Of a stretch of 64,000 bases of DNA, positions 15,688 through 24,608 are shown piece by piece; the stretch's first letter is position 1; each line of letters begins with the position of its first letter. The translations under genes were made by a program, and so were the position numbers. The stretch is from JACVRW01 sp038323835 (lineage in GTDB: Bacteria > Actinomycetota > Thermoleophilia > Solirubrobacterales > Thermoleophilaceae). The stretch is from assembly GCA_038323835.1 (NCBI GenBank), contig JBBQHI010000003.1, positions 62,001 to 126,000 on the forward strand, in the 5' to 3' direction. The notes beneath the pieces are model-generated. The model did no database searches. It was not told the DNA's origin and saw only the letters and a program-made list of their open reading frames with translations.

Positions 15688-18030
15688 CTAAAGCGGGCGC
15701 GGACCTGCGGGCGGAATCGCGCGCAGCCCGCGGAGCCGGGCCAGCGGTCCGCCACGCGCCGTGAGCTCTTTCCGCACCGCCCTGCGCTCGGACAGGCGGG
15801 GGGCGTCGGGAGCGCCCGGGTCGTACCGGTGCGCACGCAATCCGGCCGCGTACCGGGCCGAGGCGGGGCCCCCAATCCGGGCCAGGCGCCGCTCCAGTGC
15901 CAGCAGCGTGGTGGCCGCCGGCACCGTGAAGCCGAGGCGCACGAGCGCGGACCGCAGCTCGGCCACCTGCGCCTCCGCGACGTCGCCCTCGGACAGCCTG
16001 CGCCGCCTGCGGAGCGTCACCCAGGCCGCCCAGCCGGCGCCGCCGGCAGCCGGCACAAGCACCAGGATCCACCAGGGACGGCCGGCCTCGCGCGGGTCGC
16101 CAGCGCTGCGGCCCGCGCCTCCAGCCCGCTCGGAGAGCGCATCCCCCTGGCTGCGGGAGCGGACCTCGCCCGCGGCCCCGCCGGCCGCGCTCACCGCGCC
16201 GAGCCCGCTCGACTGGGACTCCGCCGGCGCGGCGGCGGGAGTGGGATCGAACGGGACCCAGCCGATCCCGTTGAACCACACCTCCACCCAGGAGTGGGCG
16301 TCCAGGTCGCGCACGCGGTATTCGCCGGTGTCGCGGTTGTAGGAGCCAGGCGAGAAGCCCGCGGCCACCCGTGCCGGAATGCCCTCCAGGCGCAGCATCA
16401 GCGCCATGGCACCCGAGAACTGCTGGCAGTACCCGATCTTGTCCTCGAACAGGAAGGCCTCGAGCGGCAGGGCCGAGCTGGGGGGCCGCTCGCTGTAGCG
16501 GTAGTTGCGCTGGAGGTAGTCCTCCATGGCCTTCACGGCGTCGTAGGTGGTGGGCTGCCCGGCCGTGATCCTGGATGCCAGCCGGTAGGTGCGGGCGTAG
16601 CGCGACGCCTCGAGCGCCCTCGTGGTGTCCGGATCGGGAGCCGCGTTCGAGTCGCGCAGCGGCACCTGAGCCACCGGTCGAGTCTGGAAGCCGGCCCCCG
16701 GGGACGGGTCGAGGGCGCTCTCGCCCCGGCCCGGAAGCAGCACGTCGGTGTACTGGAGCAGCGCGCTGTCGCTGTTCCCGGGAGCCCCGCGCATCTGCGC
16801 CGCCGTGGGATCGGGCGCGTAGGCCCGCACGGTGTAGGAGTCGCCACGCTCGAGCGGCGACTCGCTGATCCGGGTCGTGGTGCCGTCGCCCGATCCCGAC
16901 ACCGGGCCGGCGCCGTCCACCCGGTAGGTGATGCCCGCGCCCACGATCAGGTCGCTCGACAGGGAGCGCACGGTCACACGGAACTGCGAGTCCCAGCGCT
17001 TGTTGTACTCGAAGTAGTCCCACTTCCGGCCCACCGGGATGCGGGTGTCCGGGAGCCCCGGGACCGCGTGTGAGTCTCCGCTGTTGGGGGTGCGCAGCCA
17101 GCGGAAGCCGTCGAAGCCATCGAGCGTCTCGACCTTCCAGTAGTGCGCCCGGGAGGACTTGATGTTCAGGAGCGTGGCGCCGTTCCGGGGCCAGTCGAGC
17201 GGGCCGTAGGTGTGGGTCCAGTCGAAGGTGACCGCCTGGCCGTTGCCGAACAGCTCCCAGTCGCGGTAGTTCCACCACGGCTGGTCGGCGTCGAAGGAGG
17301 CGGCCACGGGCACCGAGAGCAGGCCCACGGCGGCCACCACGCCGGCCGCGCCGAGAGCCTCGCTCAGAGCCAGGCGGGGCAGCCAGAGCCAGGCGCCCAC
17401 CAGCCCCAGCAGCACCAGGCCACGCAGCAGCGGGGCGCCGGGATCATGCTCGGTCACGGCCGTGCCGTAGAGCACCAGCAGGAGCACCAGGGACCCCATA
17501 CGCAGGAAGCGGGCGCCCCGGGCCACGGGGAAGAACGCGAGCACCGCGGACACGGCCAGGAGCAGCGGCGCGCCCAGCAGGATCGTGAGGCGAACCCACT
17601 CGTCGGGCCCCTGGTAGGGCCAATCGGTGCTCTGCACCCCCTCGAGGCCGCGGTGGAGGCCGTCGCCGAGCTCAGTCCAGTGGGAGGGCCACAGCAGGCG
17701 CAGGGGGAGGCCCGCGGCCATCAGGGCCAGCAGCACGGTCAGGAGCGCCGTGGCCGCGGCCGCGCCGAGCAGGGCGCGGCGCGGGAGCGAGGTGCGGCCG
17801 AGCACGGCCAGCGTCGCGGCGCCTCCCACCACCACGGCCAGCACCAGCAGCATGCGTCCCACCGGCGGGTCGCGGACGAGCCCGGCCCAGTGCCCGGCCC
17901 CGAAGCCGGCCAGCGCGGTGAAGGTGGCGAGCCGGAGCGGGAGCGAGTCCGCCGGCGCGGCGCTCACGACGGCCGCCGGTGGAACCGTGCCGTGGCCCGC
18001 CAGCGCGGGGCGGGCGCCGAGGGCGCTCAT
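15688..18030 (-). CDS. Transglutaminase-like membrane protein (TgpA/DUF3488 type)
   Basis: This 780-residue protein has an N-terminal membrane domain (about six to seven segments within residues 30-245), a long extracytoplasmic part, one further membrane segment near 655-675 and a cytoplasmic C-terminal tail rich in Arg. The transglutaminase core has the triad Cys535 (GYCQQFSGAM), His579 (DAHSWVEVWF) and Asp595 (FDPTP), all intact. The ATG at 18030 overlaps the DUF58 stop (ATGA); sequence upstream in this frame is only shadow of DUF58. MoxR-DUF58-transglutaminase is a known conserved trio, thought to act in envelope protein maturation or stress, but the reaction here is not established. Confidence 0.92.
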   Translation of the reverse strand: MSALGARPALAGHGTVPPAAVVSAAPADSLPLRLATFTALAGFGAGHWAGLVRDPPVGRMLLVLAVVVGGAATLAVLGRTSLPRRALLGAAAATALLTVLLALMAAGLPLRLLWPSHWTELGDGLHRGLEGVQSTDWPYQGPDEWVRLTILLGAPLLLAVSAVLAFFPVARGARFLRMGSLVLLLVLYGTAVTEHDPGAPLLRGLVLLGLVGAWLWLPRLALSEALGAAGVVAAVGLLSVPVAASFDADQPWWNYRDWELFGNGQAVTFDWTHTYGPLDWPRNGATLLNIKSSRAHYWKVETLDGFDGFRWLRTPNSGDSHAVPGLPDTRIPVGRKWDYFEYNKRWDSQFRVTVRSLSSDLIVGAGITYRVDGAGPVSGSGDGTTTRISESPLERGDSYTVRAYAPDPTAAQMRGAPGNSDSALLQYTDVLLPGRGESALDPSPGAGFQTRPVAQVPLRDSNAAPDPDTTRALEASRYARTYRLASRITAGQPTTYDAVKAMEDYLQRNYRYSERPPSSALPLEAFLFEDKIGYCQQFSGAMALMLRLEGIPARVAAGFSPGSYNRDTGEYRVRDLDAHSWVEVWFNGIGWVPFDPTPAAAPAESQSSGLGAVSAAGGAAGEVRSRSQGDALSERAGGAGRSAGDPREAGRPWWILVLVPAAGGAGWAAWVTLRRRRRLSEGDVAEAQVAELRSALVRLGFTVPAATTLLALERRLARIGGPASARYAAGLRAHRYDPGAPDAPRLSERRAVRKELTARGGPLARLRGLRAIPPAGPRPL

Positions 18031-19136
18031 GCCGCCACGCGCCGGGCGCCGCGCCCGAGCAGGTAACCGGTGCAGCCGGCCACCTCGAATGCGGCCGAGC
18101 CCCCCGGCAGCTCGCCCGGGGACACCACGTAGCGCGCGCCCGCGGGAAGCCGCTCCAGCCCGCGCGGCGAGCGCCTGAGCGCGGCGGCCGTGACCCAGAG
18201 CACCGCTCCGCTCCGTGGCGAGAGGGTCCCCGCGGCGGGTGCGGGGCACTCCGTGGCCAGGGCCAGGCGCACGTGCACGCCGGGCCATGCACCCATGTCG
18301 TGGCCGATCTCCACCGGGCGGCGCTCGCCCGGGAGCAGGATGGCGCAGCCCGACGTGCGTGCCAGGTGCACGCAGAGCGAGGCTGCGGCGCGGACAGCCA
18401 TGTCCAGCGCCTCCTCGCTCGCGGGTGAGGAGGCGTCGAGCACCACCAGCGGAGCCGAGTCCAGCTCGGCCACCATGCGCCGCTCCATCATCTCGCCGCG
18501 CCGCGCCACCGTGGGCCAGTGGATACGCGAAGCGGGCGAGCCCTCGCGGTAGGCCCGCAGGCCGTCGATCTCCAGCTCGGCGCTCGTGGCGTCCAGGCGG
18601 CGCCCGGCCAGGCCTCTGGCGGCCCCGATCCCGGAACGCTCTCCCGATGCGGCCCCACCGCCTCCCGGCGCGGTGACCGGCTCGACGCGCGGCAGCACCA
18701 TCACCTCCTCCCCGCCGTTGCCCATCACCTCGCACACGTGCAGTCGGAGCGGATCGCGGATCACCAGGCGCCCGGGCTCGAGCCGCCAGCGTCCTCGGCG
18801 GGAGAAGCGCACGTTGATCCGGACCTTCCGCGACCAACGCCCGCCGATGGCCACCGGCCAGCCGAGGAGCGGCTCGATCAGCTCGCCCCCCGGGGGCGGC
18901 AGGATGCCGCTGCGCAGCTCCACCCGCAGCGGGTAGGGCTCCTCCTCCACCACGCGGGGCGGCCCGGGGAGCCGGACGAGGCTGGCCCCTCTGGCGGCGA
19001 GGCTCACCCAGGTCACCGACGCCACGCCGAGCAGTGTCAGGCTCACGCCGGGCACGTAGAGCGAGGGCGAGTCGACGGTGGCGGCCGCCAGGCAGAGGCC
19101 GATCCCGAGCGCGACTGTGGCGATGGCCCGGGTCAC
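18027..19136 (-). CDS. DUF58 domain protein, partner of MoxR
   Basis: This 369-residue protein has two N-terminal membrane segments (about residues 4-22 and 27-48), a beta-rich region, and a DUF58 core around residues 190-225 with DGLRAYREGSPASRIHWPT, the family's signature, followed by a von Willebrand A-like part containing LVVLDASSPASEEALD. The GTG at 19136 was chosen: it lies 13 bases after the moxR stop, while the longer frame would run into moxR. It overlaps the transglutaminase gene by 4 bases. In the family these proteins work with a MoxR ATPase; the exact role is not known. Confidence 0.9.
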   Translation of the reverse strand: MTRAIATVALGIGLCLAAATVDSPSLYVPGVSLTLLGVASVTWVSLAARGASLVRLPGPPRVVEEEPYPLRVELRSGILPPPGGELIEPLLGWPVAIGGRWSRKVRINVRFSRRGRWRLEPGRLVIRDPLRLHVCEVMGNGGEEVMVLPRVEPVTAPGGGGAASGERSGIGAARGLAGRRLDATSAELEIDGLRAYREGSPASRIHWPTVARRGEMMERRMVAELDSAPLVVLDASSPASEEALDMAVRAAASLCVHLARTSGCAILLPGERRPVEIGHDMGAWPGVHVRLALATECPAPAAGTLSPRSGAVLWVTAAALRRSPRGLERLPAGARYVVSPGELPGGSAAFEVAGCTGYLLGRGARRVAA

Positions 19137-19149
19137 GACCGGCCGGGCG

Positions 19150-20109
19150 TCAGAGGGCCGTGACCCTCTCGAGGGCGTCCGCGACCACCGCCGCACGGTC
19201 CTCGGCGCCCGAGCCCGGCGCCAGCAGCAGCCGGTGGCTGAGCACCGACTTGGCGAGCTCCTGGACGTCGTCAGGCAGCGCGTGCGCTCGCGCGTCGAGG
19301 GCGGCGTTCGCCTTGGCCGCCCGGAACAGCATCAGGCCCGCGCGGGGGCTGGCGCCGAGCTCGACCCGGGGATCCGTGCGGGTGGCAGCACACAGGGCCA
19401 CCACGTACCGGCGGAGGGCCTCGCTGCCGTGCACGGCTCCGGCCGCCATCTGCGCGGCGAGGATGTCCCCGACGTCGGCCACGGGCTCGAGGTCCAGCAC
19501 GCGGTCGCGCTCGCCGTGGTCGTCCAGCATGTCCGTCTCCTGCTGGGCGGAGGGGTATCCGAGGGATAGGCGGACCATGAAGCGGTCGAGCTGAGCCTCG
19601 GGCAGCGGGTAGGTGCCCTCGTACTCGATCGGGTTCTGCGTGGCCATGACCACAAAGGGCCGCGCCAGCTCGTGTGTGTGCTTGTCCACGGTCACGTGGC
19701 GCTCCTGCATGCACTCGAGCAGCCCGGACTGGGTCTTGGGGGAGGCGCGATTCACCTCGTCCACCAGCACCACGTTGGCGAACACCGGCCCGGGCCGGAA
19801 CTCGAATCGGTTCTCCCGCTGGTTGAAGTCGTTGGTGCCCACCACGTCGGCGGGCAGCAGGTCGGCGGTGCACTGGACGCGGGCGTACTCGGCGTCCACG
19901 GACCGGGCGAGCGCACGCGCCAGGGCGGTCTTGCCCACCCCGGGGTGGTCCTCGATCAGGACGTGGCCCTCGGCGATAAGGGTGACCACCAGGTCCCGGA
20001 GCGTCTGCTCCGGCGCCTTCACGGCCCGGGCGACGTTCTCTCGCAGGCGCGCGCCGAGCTCGGCTACCGCGGGCGGGTCGAGGTCCGGCAGCGTCGCCAT
20101 CGGCTCCAT
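19150..20109 (-). CDS. MoxR-family AAA+ ATPase
   Basis: This 319-residue cytoplasmic AAA+ protein belongs to the MoxR (AAA_3) family, chaperone-like ATPases that help assemble or activate partner proteins. Walker A is EDHPGVGKTALARALA near residue 50, Walker B with sensor region is VVLVDEVNRASPKTQ, then MQERHVTVD and ATQNPIEYEGTYPLPEAQLDRF, diagnostic of MoxR. The C-terminal lid includes GASPRAGLML. The start is ATG 20109 or 20100; no clear ribosome site separates the two. It heads the moxR-DUF58-transglutaminase trio and lies 40 bases after trpC. Confidence 0.94.
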   Translation of the reverse strand: MEPMATLPDLDPPAVAELGARLRENVARAVKAPEQTLRDLVVTLIAEGHVLIEDHPGVGKTALARALARSVDAEYARVQCTADLLPADVVGTNDFNQRENRFEFRPGPVFANVVLVDEVNRASPKTQSGLLECMQERHVTVDKHTHELARPFVVMATQNPIEYEGTYPLPEAQLDRFMVRLSLGYPSAQQETDMLDDHGERDRVLDLEPVADVGDILAAQMAAGAVHGSEALRRYVVALCAATRTDPRVELGASPRAGLMLFRAAKANAALDARAHALPDDVQELAKSVLSHRLLLAPGSGAEDRAAVVADALERVTAL

Positions 20110-20149
20110 GTTAGGGGGCGCCCGGTGCCGGGCGGACACCTTGGCGGAG

Positions 20150-20947
20150 CTACGCTTGCGTGACGTCCTCGGCGCGGGTGAGCTCGCGCACCGCGGCCTC
20201 CGGATCGGGGGCCCGCATCAGCACCTCGCCGACCAGCACGGCGTCCACCCCCACCCCCTCGAGCTCCTCGATCTGAGTGCGCGTGCGGATGCCCGACTCG
20301 GACACCACGACCTTGCCGGCGGGCACGTCGGCGATGAGGTCGAAGGTGCGCTGAAGGTCCACCGAGAAGTCGGTGAGGTCGCGGTTGTTGATGCCCAGGA
20401 CGTCCGCGTCCACCTCGAGCGCCGCCTCCAGCTCCTCGTCGCGCGAGACCTCGACGATCGCGTCCAGGTCGAGGTCCCCCGCCAGCGTGTAGAGCTCGGC
20501 GAGCTCCTCGATGCGAACGGACCCGGCCACGAGCAGGACGGCGTCGGCCCCGGCCAGCTTCGCCTCGTAGAGCTGGTAGGGATCGATGGTGAAGTCCTTA
20601 CGGAGGATGGGCAGCTCGGTGGCCGCGCGGGCCTCGCGCAGGTCGGCCAGCGAGCCGCCGAAGTGGGCCTCCTCGGTGAGCACCGATATCACGGCCGCGC
20701 CCCCGCGCTCGTAGGCGAGCACGATCTCGGCGCAGCTCGCGCCCTCCCGGATCGATCCGGCGGAGGGCGAGCGCCGCTTGTGCTCGGCGATGAGCGAGGT
20801 GCCGGGACGCGACAGGGCCTCGGCGAAGGGGCGCCCCTGGCGCCCGGCCTCCACCGCGCGCTCGAGCTCGGACAGCGGGTGCTCGCGCTTGCGCCGCTCC
20901 ACCGCCTCGCGCGTGGCCTCCACCAGGTCGTCCAGACGGAGGCTCAT
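20150..20947 (-). CDS. trpC: Indole-3-glycerol phosphate synthase
   Basis: TrpC closes the indole ring in tryptophan synthesis. The 265-residue TIM-barrel protein has an N-terminal helix region, IAEHKRRSPSAGSI with the catalytic Lys, ISVLTEEAHFGGS, LRKDFTIDPYQLYEAKLAGADAV with the second catalytic Lys, GINNRDL and VVSESGI. The ATG at 20947 overlaps the trpD stop (ATGA). Normal length. It is not fused to TrpF, which is a separate gene 6 kb away on the same strand. Confidence 0.96.
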   Translation of the reverse strand: MSLRLDDLVEATREAVERRKREHPLSELERAVEAGRQGRPFAEALSRPGTSLIAEHKRRSPSAGSIREGASCAEIVLAYERGGAAVISVLTEEAHFGGSLADLREARAATELPILRKDFTIDPYQLYEAKLAGADAVLLVAGSVRIEELAELYTLAGDLDLDAIVEVSRDEELEAALEVDADVLGINNRDLTDFSVDLQRTFDLIADVPAGKVVVSESGIRTRTQIEELEGVGVDAVLVGEVLMRAPDPEAAVRELTRAEDVTQA

Positions 20948-21960
20948 GCCCTGCTCGCCTCCACGTAGCGCTTCAACAGGTCGCGCGCGGCGCCGGAGTC
21001 GATCGACTCCTCGGCGCATCGCGCGCCCTCCTCGAGAGTTCCGGCCAGGCCGCCGACGTAGATCGCCGCGCCCGCGTTCATCACGGCCATGGAGCGCTCC
21101 GTGCCCGGCGCGCCGTCCAGGACCGAGCGCAGCACCGCGGCGTTGCCCGCGGGGTCGCCCGCGCCCACCGCGGCCTCATCCGCCGGGCTGATCCCGAAGT
21201 CGCCGGGATGCACCTCATACGCGTCGAAGTCCCCGCCGTTCAGCTCGACCACGCGGGTGGGCCCGGCCACCGAGAACTCATCAAGCCCATCGGCGCTCGA
21301 CACTACCAGGGCCCTTTCCGTCCCGAGGGCCATGAGCGCCCGGCCGATGTCCTCGATCGCGCCGGCGTCGGCGACGCCGATCACCTGGCGGGTGGCTCCG
21401 GCGGGGTTGGTGAGCGGGCCGAGGAAATTGAACACCGTGCGCACGGCCAGCGCCTTGCGCACGGGCACCACGTGCCGCATCGCCTGATGGTGGAGCGGGG
21501 CGAACATGAAGCCGAATCCCACGGTACGGATGCACTCGGCCACACGCTCCGGGGCGAGGTCGATCTTCACTCCCAGCTCTTCCAGCACGTCGGCCGACCC
21601 GCAGCGGCTGGTGGCCGAGCGGTTGCCGTGCTTGGCCACCCGGCAGCCGGCCCCGGCCGCGATCAGGGCCGCGGTGGTGGAGACGTTGAACGTCGGGCGC
21701 CCGCCGCCGGTCCCCGCGGTGTCCACCAGGTCGCCGCCGGCCTCCACCGGCACGGCCAGCTCGCGCATCGTGCGCGCCAGTCCGGTGATCTCCTCGATCG
21801 AAGCGCCCTTCGTGCGAAGGGCGATCAGGAAGGCGGCGGTCTGCACCTCAGACGCCTCGCCTGCCATCACCTCACGGAGCACCCGGCTTGTCTCGTCCTC
21901 GCTCAGCGCCTCGCGCCCGGCCAGCCTGTCGATGGCCTCGGTGAGCACCGGGTTGGTCAA
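20944..21960 (-). CDS. trpD: Anthranilate phosphoribosyltransferase
   Basis: TrpD transfers phosphoribosyl from PRPP to anthranilate. The 338-residue protein has VDTAGTGGGRPTFNVST with the PRPP glycine loop, AKHGNRSATSRCGSADVLEELG, FMFAPLHHQAM and the NFLGPLTNPAG motif. The TTG at 21960 was chosen because it overlaps the trpG stop as TTGA and gives the full N-terminal helix; a GTG four codons in is an alternative. It overlaps trpC by 4 bases at its other end. Confidence 0.95.
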   Translation of the reverse strand: MTNPVLTEAIDRLAGREALSEDETSRVLREVMAGEASEVQTAAFLIALRTKGASIEEITGLARTMRELAVPVEAGGDLVDTAGTGGGRPTFNVSTTAALIAAGAGCRVAKHGNRSATSRCGSADVLEELGVKIDLAPERVAECIRTVGFGFMFAPLHHQAMRHVVPVRKALAVRTVFNFLGPLTNPAGATRQVIGVADAGAIEDIGRALMALGTERALVVSSADGLDEFSVAGPTRVVELNGGDFDAYEVHPGDFGISPADEAAVGAGDPAGNAAVLRSVLDGAPGTERSMAVMNAGAAIYVGGLAGTLEEGARCAEESIDSGAARDLLKRYVEASRA

Positions 21961-22517
21961 GACAGGAAGTTCCGGAGGAGGGCCTTGCCCTGCTCGGTGA
22001 GCACCGACTCGGGGTGGAACTGAACCCCCTCGGCGGGCAGCTCGCGGTGGCGGATCCCCATCACCACGTCGCCCGACGAGGCCGAGCGCTCCAGGCACGA
22101 CGGCAGCGCGGGATCCACGACCAGCGAGTGGTAGCGGCCGGCCACGAGCGGTGAGTCGAGCCCGGCGAAGATCGTCCTGCCGTCGTGCTCGACCGGAGCG
22201 GTCTTGCCGTGGACCGGCTCGCCCCGCACCACCCGTCCCCCGAAGGCCGCGGCCATGGCCTGGTGCCCGAGACAAACGCCCAGCACGGGCACGCCCGCCT
22301 CGGCGAAGCGGCGGATCGCCTCCACCGAGACGCCGGCCTCGGCCGGCGTGCAGGGCCCGGGCGAGACCACCACCCTGTCGGGGGCGCGGTCGATCAGATC
22401 GCCGGTGGACGCCGCGTCGTTGCGGACCACATCCACCTCGGCCCCCAGCTCCCCCAGGTACTGGACCAGGTTGTAGGTGAAGGAGTCGTAGTTGTCCACG
22501 ATCAGGACCCGGGTCAT
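21957..22517 (-). CDS. trpG: Anthranilate synthase glutamine amidotransferase subunit
   Basis: TrpG supplies ammonia from glutamine to TrpE. The 186-residue class I amidotransferase begins MTRVLIVDNYDSFTYNLVQYL, has VVSPGPCTPAEAG, the nucleophile in GVCLGHQAMAAAFGG (Cys at about 78), and GVQFHPESVLT carrying the His-Glu pair of the triad. The ATG overlaps the trpE stop (ATGA) and its own stop overlaps the trpD TTG. The HGK segment following GEPVHGKTAP is the typical anthranilate-synthase marker. The protein may also serve aminodeoxychorismate synthase, as in many bacteria. Confidence 0.95.
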   Translation of the reverse strand: MTRVLIVDNYDSFTYNLVQYLGELGAEVDVVRNDAASTGDLIDRAPDRVVVSPGPCTPAEAGVSVEAIRRFAEAGVPVLGVCLGHQAMAAAFGGRVVRGEPVHGKTAPVEHDGRTIFAGLDSPLVAGRYHSLVVDPALPSCLERSASSGDVVMGIRHRELPAEGVQFHPESVLTEQGKALLRNFLS

Positions 22518-24007
22518 GCCCAGTCCCCCTGCTCGCAGGCCAGGCGTATGGCCTCGAAGACTCCGCCCGCCTTCGCCTCGGTCTCGCGCACCTCGGTGGC
22601 GGCGTCGGAGTCGGCCACGATCCCCGCGCCCGCCTGAACGTGCACGCGCCCGTCCTTCACCAGCGCGGAGCGGATGTAGATGCAGGTGTCGAGCTCCCCG
22701 GTGTAGGAGAGGTAGCCCACCGCGCCGCCGTAGGGCCCGCGCCTCACGGGCTCCAGCTCGTCGATGATCTGCATCGCGCGGATCTTCGGGGCCCCGGAGA
22801 GCGTGCCCGCGGGCAGCGACTCGCGCAGGGCGTCCATCGGGGTCACGTCCTCTCGCAGGGTGCCCGACACCGACGAGACGATGTGCATCACGTGCGAGTA
22901 GGTCTCCACGGCCATCAGCTCGTCCACGCTCACGCTGCCGTACTCGCACACGCGCCCGAGGTCGTTGCGGCCGAGGTCCACCAGCATCACGTGCTCGGCG
23001 CGCTCCTTCTCGTCGGCCAGAAGCTCCTCCGCGCGCTCGCGGTCGGCCGTGGCCGAACCCGCCCGAGGGCGCGTGCCGGCGATCGGCCGCTGCTCGGCCC
23101 GCCGCCCGGTGACCTTCACGAGCGACTCCGGGGAGGCGCCGGCTATCTCGAAGTCCTGGAAGTCCAGGAAGTACATGTAGGGACTCGGGTTCACGGCCCG
23201 GAGGCCGCGGTAGATGGAGAACGCGTCCACCGGGCAATCGGCGCTCCAGCGCTGGCTGGGCACCACCTGGTAGACGTCGCCCGCCCGGATGTACTCCTTG
23301 GCCTTCTCCACCGAGGCCATGTACCCGTCGGATCCGATGTTGGAGGCGAACTCGGGCGGGCGCCGCTGCCCCGGCTGCGCCCGCGGGACCGGTCCGGCCA
23401 GCCGCTCGCGCACCTCGGCGATGGTCGTGGCCGCCTCGCGGTAGGAGGCCTCCACGTCCCCGCCAGCCACCACGTTGGCCAGAACGGTCACCTCGTGGCG
23501 GAGGTGGTCGAAGGCCACCAGCACGTCGGACACCATCAGCGCCAGGTCGGGCACGCCCGTGTCGTCCGCCGGCGCCGCGCCCACCGTCGGCTCGGCCGTG
23601 CGCACGAGGTCGTAGCCGAACATGCCCACCGCACCCCCGGCGAACGGCGGAAGCCCGTCCAGCGGAGCCGTGCTCCAGCGCCCAACCTCCTCGGCCACCA
23701 CCGCGTAGGGATCGGAGGCCTCGCGCGGCTCGCCGTCCACGGTGAGCCGCCCGCCGTCGATGCGGATCACGCTGCGAGGCCGAAAGCCGAGGAACGACCA
23801 GCGCCCGAAGCGCCGGCCCTGCTCGGCCGACTCGAGTAGGAACGAGGGGCCGCCGCCGCGCAGCTTCAGGTAGGCGGACACCGGCGTCTCGCAGTCGGCG
23901 ATGAAGGTGTGGCGAAGCGGCACGAGGGCGTGATCGCGCACGAGGCTGCGCACCTCGTCCAGCGAGGGCACGAGCCGCAGCTCGGCGGGGTCAGCGGCGA
24001 CGGTCAT
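22514..24007 (-). CDS. trpE: Anthranilate synthase component I
   Basis: TrpE converts chorismate and ammonia to anthranilate. The 497-residue protein has an N-terminal domain (about 25-180) with the LES element (FLLESAEQGRRFGRWSFLG) that in TrpE binds tryptophan for feedback inhibition, and a catalytic C-terminal domain with YQVVPSQRW, ASPESLVKV, PIAGTRPRA, DLGRNDLGRVC, SGTLSGAPKIRAMQII and the end motif QAGAGIVADSDA. Normal length. Its ATG lies 17 bases inside the hisIE gene end. No leader peptide with Trp codons is visible upstream, since hisIE directly precedes it. Confidence 0.96.
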   Translation of the reverse strand: MTVAADPAELRLVPSLDEVRSLVRDHALVPLRHTFIADCETPVSAYLKLRGGGPSFLLESAEQGRRFGRWSFLGFRPRSVIRIDGGRLTVDGEPREASDPYAVVAEEVGRWSTAPLDGLPPFAGGAVGMFGYDLVRTAEPTVGAAPADDTGVPDLALMVSDVLVAFDHLRHEVTVLANVVAGGDVEASYREAATTIAEVRERLAGPVPRAQPGQRRPPEFASNIGSDGYMASVEKAKEYIRAGDVYQVVPSQRWSADCPVDAFSIYRGLRAVNPSPYMYFLDFQDFEIAGASPESLVKVTGRRAEQRPIAGTRPRAGSATADRERAEELLADEKERAEHVMLVDLGRNDLGRVCEYGSVSVDELMAVETYSHVMHIVSSVSGTLREDVTPMDALRESLPAGTLSGAPKIRAMQIIDELEPVRRGPYGGAVGYLSYTGELDTCIYIRSALVKDGRVHVQAGAGIVADSDAATEVRETEAKAGGVFEAIRLACEQGDWA

Positions 24008-24599
24008 TCAGCACCGCGAACGCGTCGGTGAGGCTGAGGCCGCGTGCCCCGAGCAGCACGGCCAGGTGGTAGAGCACATCGGCGGCCTCCTCGGCCACCC
24101 GCCCGTCCGACTCCTCGCGCGCCGCCCGCGTCACCTCCTCGGCCTCCTCGAGGACCTTCTCCTCCCGCAGCCGCGGGTCGGCGAGCAGGCGGGCGGTCCA
24201 GCTCCCCTCGAGCGCGTTCTCGCGGCGCTCGGCGATGGTCCGCTCGAGCGCGCCCACGGCCTCGCCCGGGGAGGGCTCCACGTCCCCGTTGTGAAAGCAG
24301 CTGCGCTCGCCCGTGTGGCACGCCGGGCCCGCAGGCTCCACCTGGGCCAGGAGGGTGTCGGCGTCGCAGTCCCAGCGCAGCTCGCGCAGGCGCTGCACGT
24401 TGCCCGAGGTCTCCCCCTTGTGCCACAGCTCCTGGCGGGAGCGGCTCCAGAACCACATCTGGCCGCTCTCGCGGGTGCGGCGGAGCGCCTCCCGGTCCAT
24501 GTAGGCCACGGTCAGGACCTCGCCCGTGCGCCAGTCCTGAACCACGCAGGGCAATGGGCCCTTATCCCAGGCCAGCTCGATGGGTGCCGACGGATCCAT
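23991..24599 (-). CDS. hisIE: Bifunctional phosphoribosyl-AMP cyclohydrolase / phosphoribosyl-ATP pyrophosphatase
   Basis: This 202-residue fusion performs steps two and three of histidine synthesis. The HisI half (about 1-110) has TVAYMDREAL, FWSRSRQELWHKGETSGN, the metal-binding DCDADTLL and GPACHTGERSCF. The HisE half (about 113-200) has EEKVLEEAEEVTRAAREES and EEAADVLYHLAVLL. It is the only his gene in the window and is the first of the hisIE-trpE-G-D-C run, overlapping trpE by 17 bases, an arrangement that would tie a histidine gene to tryptophan genes. The GNAT gene upstream ends 9 bases before. Confidence 0.95.
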   Translation of the reverse strand: MDPSAPIELAWDKGPLPCVVQDWRTGEVLTVAYMDREALRRTRESGQMWFWSRSRQELWHKGETSGNVQRLRELRWDCDADTLLAQVEPAGPACHTGERSCFHNGDVEPSPGEAVGALERTIAERRENALEGSWTARLLADPRLREEKVLEEAEEVTRAAREESDGRVAEEAADVLYHLAVLLGARGLSLTDAFAVLNDRRR

Positions 24600-24608
24600 T
24601 CCCGCTGA

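Noticed and set aside
18031..18837. Upstream extension of the transglutaminase-like protein (to over 1000 residues)
   Set aside because: The extension lies inside DUF58 in another frame and has Arg/Gly/Ala shadow composition; the ATGA overlap at 18030 is the natural start.
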